This document shows, piece by piece, positions 46,001-57,300 of a stretch of DNA of 64,000 bases. The stretch is taken from the NCBI GenBank assembly GCA_015680685.1, contig MNCI01037991.1:262938-326937 (forward strand). Direction: 5' to 3'. Source of the DNA: Gnetum montanum. Lineage: Eukaryota > Streptophyta > Gnetopsida > Gnetales > Gnetaceae. Position 1 is the first letter of the stretch. Every line of letters begins with the position of its first letter. The notes beneath the pieces are model-generated. The model searched no databases and was not told the origin of the DNA. It worked only from the letters and a program-made list of their open reading frames with translations. A program made the position numbers and the translations under genes.

Positions 46001-49000
46001 ATGGAAAGCCCCAGAGAACACATTGATAGCATTCGCCTTACAAAGTTTTCCATTGGAGCACACCAGCCGAATCCTCTCACTCTGGATCTTCATCATGCAG
46101 TTCGACATCTCTCTGTTGAACTCTACAGTAAAGATGTGCATTTTCTTATGGAACTCATTCAGGTGTTTTCATGCTCTCATTGCTGCTCTGTTTCATGATG
46201 TAATTATTCATTTGCTTGCCTGCTTCATTTCAGCTTCTGTGTTCAGTTGCTAATAAGTTTTATGTAATTGTTTGGGCGCAAACAAACCCAGAATGCCAAG
46301 GATAACGAGTATCCGGCAGAAGCAGTGCCTGCGTTAGAATTTGTAGTGACCGGCAAAGACATTACGGGTGCTGGGGCATCAGCAACTCTGCTGGTGTTTA
46401 ACAATGAAGTAGGCTTCTCCCCTGCTAACATTGAATCCCTCTGCAGCGTTGGCCGATCTACCAAGAATGGAAATAGAAGTTAAGGTTAAATCGGTGAAAA
46501 AGGTTAGTAACGTGTGATTCATGAAAGTATTGCATTTTTCAGAGTAAAACGTGCATTCTTTCTTCAATCTAGAAAAACGTTTTCACGTTTTATCTTTTCA
46601 TGAAACATCGTTGAATAAATCATAAATGTGAATTGGGAAGTGATACTTGCATTGCTAGTTGTGGCTACGTTATTTAAAATCACGTTTCCGGTGCAGATTA
46701 GCTCGGTTAGGTATTTTCTTCCCTCCTTTTGTTACAGCTTATGACAAATTTCTGTTTGCAGGCATTGGGTTTAAGAGCGTGTTCCTGGTCTCGAAACAGC
46801 CTTACGTATTCAGCAACGGGTACCAGATAAGATTCAGTGAAACTCCACCGCCTGGTCTTGACATTGCCTATATTGTTCCAGAGTGGGTGGATAAACCCAC
46901 CCTGCAAGACATTCAGGAAGTATATGGAAGTGTATCACAAATCCCAACCACAATATTAATTCTTCCATTGCGTGATGACAAAATTGATGCAGTCAAGCAG
47001 CAGCTGGGCAACGTCCATCCAGAGATCATTATTTTTATGTCCAAGATTAAAAAACTGTGTCCGAGATCAAACTAAAAACAGACCAGAGAACAATGTTCTG
47101 CGTGAAATTTCAGTGTTGAAAGAAACGGGACTAACGTCAACAAAGGATCAAACTTCTCAATCTTCTTGTGTGCATCTGTCAGCAGAGGAATCAAATGAAA
47201 GCCTATAAAGTGGGTACTACATGTGGAAGCAGAGTTTTCCTGTGAGTCCTGTAAATCGTGTCCAAGAGAGAGCCGATGTTCATGAATGGGTTGTAACGTT
47301 GGCCTTTCCCATTGAAGACAATCGGAAGGAAATGCAGGGGTCCCAATGTCAATGCAGAAATATATGCTTTTCTTCCAACAGAGATGGTCACGGGTCTGCC
47401 TTTCATAATACAGGCAGATTTCTTGCTCTCCTCTTCAAGGGAAACCATCCTTTTTGACAATAAGTGGAACAAAGGTATTCTGGATTGCATTCCTCATGCT
47501 TTCTGCTCCGCATTTGTTACATTTCTTGAATATGAACGCTCTGCCCCTTCCATCAGCAAGACACGATTTTTCAATTATCTTCCAATCCAGAAATCTTGCT
47601 TTTCTGAATTAAGGCCAGTTAAGGATTCCATATTGCAAATTCTTAGGAGCAAGAGAATTATCTACTGTGGATCAGGAAAGTACTGCACTCCTTCACAATC
47701 CTGGAGAATTCTCCCAGATTTCAGAGAATATGTGGAACATGCAACAAGTGTGCCTTCCAAAGTTTATGAGAAGACCGGATATTCTATCGTCCATGGGTGC
47801 ATGGAAACCACAGAGCATTGCATCAGAGCCATGAACTCTCTTGGTGTCAAATACGTAGCAGAAAATTGGTACAGTAAATTTATAACAAATTCTGGTCTGC
47901 TTACAAGGCTGTCAGAAGATCTGTACGTAGAATTCCTGAGATTTCTCGGAGCTGCTACACAAGGAGTTTGTCGTGCAATGTCGACAATTCCTATAATTAA
48001 GTTTGTTGATCACACTGACAACATAGGTTGGGCAAGCTTAGATGCATTATTCAGAGGTTCTCTGACAGTTCATAAATCTTCGAGTTCTAAAGCCTCCTCA
48101 TGGATGAAAAAATGGAACAGTATTCTAGGAAAGGAAATGTCTTGGAGATTCATGCCTCCTGCCACTGAAGCTGCAATGCAGAGACTTTCAAACAGCGACT
48201 GCAGGGATTTACATAATTGGTTGTCAAAACAAGCCAACATCTACGAATTATCCGTTAATAGGTTCTGCCAGATACTGGTTGAAGAAACTAAAAATTCCAG
48301 TGATCCTAATCATGTAATATCTGTTGCTCAGTTTCTGTATTATTCATTAGCTAACTCTTATCTGAATGAGCACGAAGCCAAAAGTTTGTGCTGGTCGCTG
48401 CCGGTGGTTAACAGCTCTGGACGCATATGCAAGTTAAACTTTTCTACCATAACTTTACCAACATCATTCAGCAAGCTTGGCGTATTGCTTGGAAATAATT
48501 TGTTCTGGGCTGACAGAAATTTCATTGCTTTGTCAGAATCTTACCTTAAAGTTCCTTCTTGTGCATGTGGTATTAAGGGGGTTAAAGATGTTGAACAGAA
48601 GCATGGTTTCCTACGGAAGCTTCTGGAAGCAAAAGACATCCCTCAACTGAAGATACCTGATGAACCACTGTACAGCGGCATGCATTAACTCCCTCAACAT
48701 AGAGCTCTGCTACTGCTGCAATGGCTTCAAGCAAATTGCATAAATGGTATTCCTCGGCGTTTCGAACAAAGTATGGCCCGAGGCAAAATGGTTGAAATCC
48801 TACCGAGGTTTCAAGGCACCAAAGAAATGCTTGCTGTTTGATTCACAATGGCAAAACGCACGGTTCCAACCTACCGACCTCAATTTTATTGATAAGTCTT
48901 TCTACAAAATGCCAGTGACAAGCTTCAAGAACGTCTTTAGAGGTCTTGGGGTGGGCGTTGAGTTTGGAGTAGGCTGCTGTGAAGCGCTTGTACAGCAATT

Positions 49001-50254
49001 GAAAGAGCACTCAGAATTTCGTATTATTAAACTGATTTACAGATTCTTAAACCAGTTCAAAGCAAGTTCCAATCTCACTGAGGTTTGGATCCCTGCAAGG
49101 GGTCGAAGAACAGGGTTTTGGACAAATTCAGAAAGTTGTGTATGTCATGCTAATGAAGGGTATTTGGAGAACTATCATATTCTGGACAGATTCTATGAGG
49201 ACGATCTACTTGATTTCTTTTCAGGTTGTCTCAGTGTAGGTAAGGAACCCAAATTAGAAGATTACTGCAACCTGTGGAGGGACTGGACAGATGACGAGGC
49301 AACTGCAGCACTATGTTATTGTGTATGGAAGAGAATAATAAATCACTGGCAGGGTCAATCTTCCGAGATTGAACGGTGGCTTAGGCCCGACGATGGAGAA
49401 ATTAAGCTACCAGTGTAGCTGAAGGCGGCTACTCAAGTTTTGATCCCTGATGATTTGGCCTTGAAAGAGTTATTGGTGGCTTCTGCAGTAGATGAAGTGA
49501 GCTTTGCATGGGTTCCAAACCCCAGTGAGATGGCAGTGGATTTATTGTTTGTTGTATACACGGCTTAGGTGCCAGCAAACTTTCTTCTGCTGTTAAGAAG
49601 ACTAGAATTTACGTAGGCAATGATTCATCGTTGAGGAAACTTGAATTGGGAAAATCACAGGTATCCAGAAAAAGAATTTATAGAATAATCCTTGCATTTC
49701 TTGCAGATCCTGCTGCAAAGATTGCTGTTGGGCAGAGGCACGAAATTATAAGAAATCTGATGGATTTCTCAGTGTTTGAGACAGAGCAGCAACTGACCAT
49801 GCAATACGAGCTTTCTCTTCATCAGACACTTACAGTAGAAGCGAAGAGCCGTGTACAGCTTGAACCAGATAGTAAAAGAATTTTTATATCCAAACCAAAT
49901 GAAGAACACAAAACTGAGGCATGGAAGATTTGTTTTGCAAATGAATTAGCGGAGGTAATTTCCTCGTTTATTTTGTCTAGAGTTAATCCAGATCTGTTGC
50001 CAAAGTTGAAAGCTCTTCTGGAGCTAGGAGCTGTTCTAGACTTCGAGGACAATGCTGTTCACATGATGCTTTGCTTTAAACATCTCCAACAATTCCAAGA
50101 AGATGAAGATTTCTTATCTTCAATATTTAAAATTAATCAAATTCATAGTGTTTCTACCATAGTTACCAGAAACGGGAAACTGGACAATGTGACAGCAACA
50201 GCAACGCAACCAAAACAGCAAAAAGTTAGGTTGCAAAAAAGAAACGAGCTCTAA
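46001..50254 (+). pseudogene. NO VEIN/sacsin-like GHKL (HSP90-type) ATPase pseudogene
   Basis: Exon 1 is 46001-46162 (start MESPREHIDSIRLTKFSIG), intron 46163-46291, exon 2 46292-46502, intron 46503-46761, and exon 3 from 46762; all have GT/AG ends and matching phase. The N-terminal HSP90-type nucleotide domain is recognisable: LMELIQ/NA.DNEYP (N box), LVFNNEVGFSP (position of the usual D.G box), CSVGRSTK, then IGFKSVFLVS. YAFLPTEMVTGLPFIIQADF (20 residues, 47390s) and the following 450 residues match the plant NO VEIN/At3g48770-type family as I remember it. Lesions: TAA at 46481 and 46487, a frameshift near 47050, TAA at 47206, a frameshift near 47335, TAA at 48686, a frameshift near 48780, TAG at 49416, and further stops and a shift before 49631. 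The N-box Glu is Lys. The C-terminal frame (49631-50254) is open. The family is plant-specific, nuclear, and linked to development; this copy cannot be functional. Confidence 0.88.
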
Positions 50255-50294
50255 ATATAAAGCCAAAAAAGAAACGAGCTCTAAATATAAAGCC
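50235..50294 (+). repeat. 30-base tandem duplication over the pseudogene stop codon
   Basis: AAAAAAGAAACGAGCTCTAA begins both copies (period 30, GAAACGAGCT at 50241 and 50271). Confidence 0.9.
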
Positions 50295-53200
50295 AATTTA
50301 GTATAGAAGCTGCAGTGGAAGAGGTAATCAATATGCTAGAACTGGCAGTAACAAAAAGGTATTGGCAGAACAAGTGAACAACATTCTAAATACCACTTAG
50401 AGAGTCTCAGACCAAGACTAAACGCATATTCACCACTGCATGCTAAAGATGAGCTGAAAACAGTGCAGCTGCCCCTCTTTCATCCATATAAACAAATATA
50501 AGGCAAGATCCGAGATTAGATCTATGAATAGAAGAATTTTCTGCCCTCCTTGAAATGGGAATAGAGAAAGCCAAAGATGAGCTTACAATATTAACTTTGA
50601 AGAGATGGATTTTAAGAATAAGACCCAGAATATGAGTTGCAGTGATTGAACTTTACTGCAATAAGAAACTCTGATTCAAAGAAAAAGAATCTCAGTAAAA
50701 AAAAAATCAATGAAGAGATAATGTACAAAAATGGTCTCTGCAGTTTAGCCCATTTTGAAAAAGGAGAAGTGCTTGTTGCAGAAGCAATGGACGAATGATT
50801 TATGGTCATGGAGAGCAATGCAGAAGTAGCAGCAATGGTCGTGAAGAGCAATGCAGAGGCAGCAATAGCATGATTATCAGCGTTCACAGCACAGCAATAG
50901 CATGGTTAGGAGCATCAGCCCCAAATGCTTCACTTAAATGTGTTGCTTATTGCCGTCCTGGCCATAGAACTGGCCCTAAATTTTTTTCCCTCCATGTTTG
51001 CGGTTTCACACATTCAATTCATTGCAGACCTGCTTTTAATTTGTAAAACCGATATAGTAGTTGAGAATAAAGCATGTATCTTTTCATATCTTAACCATAA
51101 AATTGAAAAATAAAATCAAAGGAAATGGTGGGAAACGTTGACGTTTACTATTCATAGGCAAGGGCGTTTTGAAACGGGATCCCGTTTCCGCAAAGAAAAA
51201 CGCAAAACTTTATAAATCCGTTGCGTTTCTGGCAACATAGGTTTCTACTTCAGGTAGTCTCTTTGTAGACGACCTGGAAAATAGGCTTCAGGCAGTCTCT
51301 TTGTAGACGACCTGGAAAATATGGAAAACAAGAGCAGAAAGAAGCCCAGGATAAGTTAAGGAAACTAATCTTGCAGAAAACTTAGAATGTCTATAGTTTC
51401 GGTTTTCATTTATTTTGAAATTCTGGAAGATGCTATCAGAGTTTTTGTTGTGCTGCATATGAAGTTTTCAGTTAAAAATCAGACCCTGTTAGATGGCTTC
51501 CTGAAACAAACATACAGGAGATACTACTGGCCCTATTCTAGTGTACGCTTCAAGGTTTTTATTTCAGTTTGGCCTCCTCGGTTTTGAAATACATAGTACT
51601 GTTCTTTGAATGTGCTCCTGGAACATAAATATGTATTTGCAATTGCTGTTCTGTTACTGATCCAAAATATCTCAAGTGGCTTGAAAAAGGTTCAAAGATC
51701 CGTTTGCATAAATAACTTGAAATTCTTGCTTTTGCGGAAGAAACTAATGAAAATTGTTTGTACGAAGCAGACGGGAAAACCGATAGCACTCATGCCAGCG
51801 ACTGGGCAGTGACTAGTAGGGACTCTTTCGAAAGATCTCATAACATTGGAACGATTAAGCGCAGCGAAATTTTGTTTCATAATTGGATTCTTCAATAAAA
51901 CCCTTGTCACAATTTCAGCTTTACGATATTATTACGATATTATGTTTCGATCTACCCATTTATTGACATTGCAACTAGGATTTCGTAAATTGTCAAATTT
52001 TACAGATTCCATTCGATTAGTGTGATGTTTATCATCTTTGCAAACCGGTACTGATTCCCAGATCGCTCATCTTTCTGAAATAGTTTAGGCATCTACAACT
52101 TCTATAACGTAACGTTGAGCCAGGGCCAGGGCTAGGATGATGATGGTTTGAAGCCTAAAAGCTTCTCTTAAATTCCAATTCAAAATTGCAGGAAAGTTTA
52201 AAATTTATTTCCTCAAATTGAGGTATTATTATTTGCCTCTGTTTCATGATCTGCAATGTGGCCTATAACCAAGAGATTTCCCAACATACTCGATAACAAT
52301 GTCAGGAACCATTGTTATGTATAAAAAATTTTGTCCAACAGACATTCTTGGTCATGCACAGGATAACATGATTTTTACCCACATCGATTCGGGCGTTCAT
52401 TTATTATTATTTTTAAAATCGTGAATTTTTGTCCATGGGTTTTTATTATTCAAATCATATTCACTGAAGGAATTTCAAAATAGCATATCAGCGTAGTGTG
52501 AGGCATGCTCCAACTAAATAAAGTAGGAATACCCTATCAGTTCATTTAGTTGGACAATGTGAATTTTTATGGGAGGAAACAGCTTGGTTATGCAAGTCAA
52601 AGATTGAATGCCATAAGAACTGTCAAACAGTCAAAAAGTATGTCATTAAGTGCACCTCAAAAATTATCGGATTTATTCTTCTGCTACATGCAAGGGAAAG
52701 AAATTTCGTTTTTTCGATCACGCCCAGTATTAATAGACGCAGATTACCCTATGTTCTTACGATGATGAAGAACATAGCCGTTTTGCAATGCATCACCCTG
52801 TTATTTCCTCACATAGGCCTTTTGCCATGCATCACCCTGTTATTTCCTCTAAAACATATCGGAAGACCTTTCTTGTTTGTTTTAGAACATATTAAAACGT
52901 TACTTATGAATACCATGAAGCCAATCCGTGGATTTAGCTTGGCTCCTAAGCAGGAACTTGGGCAAAGGTGACAGAGACTTGAAGTGCAGGATGTCAATCA
53001 TTAAAGGATCAGAATAAACAATCGATCATAAATGACATGAAACCTGGAAATCCTGGCTGATGCTGAACAAGTCACAACTAAGCTTAGAATTTCAAATATA
53101 ACTTGAGCGTCAAAAAATTTTAATTGAACCAAAAAATTTAAGGTAAAGCTTTACGATACTCTTAGATACTCTTTTCTTGCCTCCAAGGCTTTCTAACCTT

Positions 53201-54383
53201 TTTATTATTTTTTCCTGAAAATTAAAATAAAACATGGGATACAACTTCACCAAGGAAAATTTAATTTTTAACATTGGAAAAGAATGAATCTAAATTAATT
53301 AAGGATAAACAAGTTTTCTTTCAATAAAGCAATTTAAAAGTTCAAATTCTTTCTAGAACTAAAGCAAGTTTTCTTCAAAGTAGTTCTAAATTTCTATTTC
53401 TTTAATTAGTAGCTTTTGTAATGACTAAAGTAATAACTTAGAAATCATAATTATTTTATAACTCTCTAACAATCTAATGCATTGATAATGTTCCATCCAG
53501 ATTCTTACGAATTTAGCCATGTATAAAATAGCCATGCATAAAATTTAATAACTCTAACTCCGTGAGAATAATTTGCACAAAGAAAGCAACTTAATTACAA
53601 TTTCATACATATGAAGTGATACATAAAAATTTTCATGGGATTCCTAAAAATTTGGGGGTATTTTCTGCATAAATAGCTGAAAATGAGCGAAAACGTGTCA
53701 AATTCTAGGCCTGGTCACAACCATGGTATATAAATATAAATATATGAGTACTTACATTTGCGATTTGACCAGAATAAACAACTGATCATAAATGAGACGA
53801 AACCTAGAAATCCTCGCTGACGTTGAACAGGTCACCACCATGATATATAAATATAAATATATAAATACATGAGTACCCACATTTGGAAAATCGCAATGAC
53901 GAAACAGTAGTTCAAACAGTGAAATTATTGCTACATATCAACGAAGCTTTGTCTTGTTTAACGTGGTTAACTTTTACAAAGGAAAATACATATGACAACT
54001 TATAATTACGAATGGAAATTCATTTAAATTGTGATATTTAGAACTTGTTTCACCAGACAACATGAGATTTTACACTAGAATGTCTAGAGTTTCCAAATAA
54101 CGTCAATGCGACATAATTTTTAATATAGCGTATAAAAATGCATCAGGAAAACCAATAACCCTTTTACACTAATGTCTAGAGTTTCCAAATAACGTCAATG
54201 CGACATAATTTTTAATATAGCATATCAAAATGCATCAGGAAAACCAATAACCCTTTTAGGTCGCATTCCTGAAGTTAAATTGTCTTCCAAACATGGAAGG
54301 GAGGGAAGCAATAAATTAGTAGGGCAAAATTACAAATGAAGAGAAGGAAAGCATACTCGGGGGTTTGTAGGCAACTACAGTAT
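50295..54383. other. Intergenic DNA between the pseudogene and the proton ATPase gene
   Basis: No gene seen. Short two-copy tandem duplications are common: 38 bp at 51247-51322 (CAGTCTCTTTGTAGACGACC), 39 bp at 52785-52850 (CATCACCCTGTTATTTCCT), and 92-94 bp at 54068-54257. A stretch containing AATAAACAA(T/C)(C/T)GATCATAAATGA recurs at about 53013 and 53773 in longer diverged direct repeats. The last 4 kb is AT-rich. Confidence 0.55.
54068..54257. repeat. 92-94-base tandem duplication downstream of the proton ATPase gene
   Basis: TGTCTAGAGTTTCCAAATAA begins at 54081 and 54173. Both copies continue through CATCAGGAAAACCAATAACC. Differences are few. Confidence 0.92.
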
Positions 54384-57300
54384 TTAAACAGTGTAGTGCT
54401 GTTCAATTGTATCAATGTCCAGTCCCTTAAGCCTTACCACTGATTCAACGTGCCCTTTAAGTGTGTGCAGTTCACGAAGCCTGAAAGCATGTAAAGTTGT
54501 TTCAATAGTTAAAAATGGCACAAGTATTTCCTTTGAATGCTAACACATAGTAAGATGATAACATTATGGAGAATAATATCAAATATGTAAGGCGATAAAT
54601 TTTTATTTTTATTTTTGCATACAAGTATTTCCATTGTAAAATAGTTGAATATTAACACAGTTCAAAACTGACCTGGCAATCTCAGCACGTCTTCTTGCTT
54701 GCTCAGCAATCTCAGACAGTTCATTGTAATTCTTTTTATCTGATAGCAATCCAGGTTCAGCAGGAGGCTGAAGACCATGTAGAGTTCGCTGAGCCTGAGC
54801 CCACTGGGCTTCTTTTTCTGTTTTCCCGAAGTCTTTCTTGGTAGTAAATGCAGTCTGTTTTATATTGTTAAAAGGGAAGTTAAAAAATTAAAAATGAAAA
54901 GCTACTGCTCAAATTTTAAATATGGTAGGCCCTGAATAATTAGAAACAGAAATTTCATTACCTTGTTATTGAGCAGGTTGTTCCATGCCCTTCCAGTAAG
55001 AATGTAGCGAACACCAAATTTAATGACATCCAGCGGAACATAAAACACAATGCTGTAGAGCCACACTACTCCAGCCCATCCCCATCCCATTCCCTTTATC
55101 CCTGCAAATCCCCAGTTGGCATACACTGCAATAAATGTTGCAACCTGCAACCCAAAAAAAAAACATTATAGATAACCATTTTTCCTAACATTAAAATTGA
55201 AAACCGTTGGATCACAGGAATTAAGAGAGACAACGAAATCATACAATTTAGAGCCCTAGACTATTTTTGTAAATTTTTACCAGCTGAGCAATGATGAAAG
55301 CCCCTAGAAGCAACACGCCAGGTCTCTCAAAATAAGACCAACTCCTTGATCTGGTAACGAAGATGAGAGCCTGACTGACTATAGAGACCTGCAGGTACAG
55401 AGCTGCCATCATCATCTTGTCTGCATGCTCATCATGCCTCAGATTTCTCACCCCAAAATGATCCTGCAGCATTTACAGCAGGGCTTGTGAGCTGGGTATT
55501 CGTTGATCACAATGTTTTTCCAGAGAGATTTTTCATTGGAACTTTATTAAAAGTTGTTTCTTTCTATTTTTATTTTTTACCGAGAAGAAGTCAGTGTCAT
55601 GCATGGCCCAGAAGAAAATGACGGTCATTGCAGCCATGTATGTCCCGAGACAGACACCGGTAACGAAGATCTCTTTAAGTTTCCAACTGTCGGGTAATGG
55701 GGAAGGCTTCACTCTGTCTTTTGAAATTGTCATGATGGTCCCATCATTTAGAATTGCAATGATCAGAACCATGAAAGGGGAAACATTGTACTTCCATATC
55801 AGAGTCACCAACATGAACCCAAGCTGCAAGAAAAGCCCAAACAGCAGTTTCATTTAAGATAAATTAGAAATGGAATTTTCGGTCAAAAGGTAGAGACACT
55901 GTTTGATTTACCCACCACTATACGAATTGTAATTGAGACGGCGTAAACCTGCAGAAGCAGATATTAAACTATTAGAAGACGGTGATGTGACGAAAAGAAT
56001 ATTTATGCATCCAATAGGGTTAAAATGGTTGTTACAGTGTAGTTCTTCATGCGCTGAAAGATGCAACGAGAGGTGATCACTGCAGATATAATGACAGAGA
56101 GACCGGGCTCTGTAAGAACTATATCAGATGCACCTCTTGCTGCATCGGTTGCATCTGCCACTGCAATACCAATATCTGCTCTTTTCAGTGCAGGGGCATC
56201 ATTGACTCCATCCCCTGTCATACCACATACATACTTCTTATCTTGCAGCTTCTTCACAATCTCATACTTGTGCTCTGCAATCCATGATTTAGGCAGATAA
56301 AACAATCAGTACTTCACATGGAATCAAGGCCTCAAGGTGAAACAATTAATATGCTATGTAGTGAATTATTTCTGTGAACACAACAACAAATTAATAAAAT
56401 CTAAGCCCGATGGTGAGCTGGTGAAGTGGTACACAAACTTATGAACAATCAATGCAAGGGAGGTAAGTAAATTAGTCAGAATCTCAGATTGTCTCACATG
56501 AGTAAAACACTCAAGATTCATGTAACACCCTGCCCCTCAAGATTCATGTAACACCCTGCCCTAGCTAGGGCAGGGTGATGCCTAGGATCAAGTAATCTTA
56601 ACAAACTCGTCCTCCACAACCCACCGGGACATCATAAGCTAATGACCATACCTAATATCTTTAGATGGGATGTAACAGTTCAAAATCACGTGAACATAAT
56701 AATTAGAAAAAGAACATACCTGGGAAGACTCCTGCAAATCCATCTGCTTTTTCTATGAGTTCATCAACAGGGATTGCAGCAAGGTTGGGGTCCTTGTGTT
56801 GACCAAGCAGAGCACTGGAAGGATACATGTTTGTGCCCATTCCAAGCCTTCTCCCTGTTTCCTTTGCAATGGCAAGCTGATCACCTGTTATCATCTTCAC
56901 GTTCACTCCTAAATCTAGAGCACGCCTAATTGTTTCAGCACTGTCATGGCGAGGTGGATCAAACAGTGGCAACAATCCCACAAATTCCCAAGGGGTTCCA
57001 GCACCTTCTTTATTCTTCTCTGGTACCGTCTGAATAATTCATGCGTTATAAATTTAGATAGCTGAACAGTCATTCTTTCATGATATATATAAGTATAATA
57101 ACCAAAGATTCATTCCTTAAAAGCAGAAATAAGCCTGCTTAAAATATACCACACCTGTCTAGCCACTGCAAGAGATCGTAACCCGCGCTCTGCATACTTG
57201 TCAATGATGGAATGAACTTTGTTTTTAAGATCACTCCTAGGATTACAGAGTGTGAGAATCTGCATTGACAAGATAAAACTTTCAATTTTGTATGCAAGAA

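Noticed and set aside
47203-47490. 95-codon minus-strand frame
   Set aside because: Shadow of the NO VEIN-like coding sequence on the other strand.
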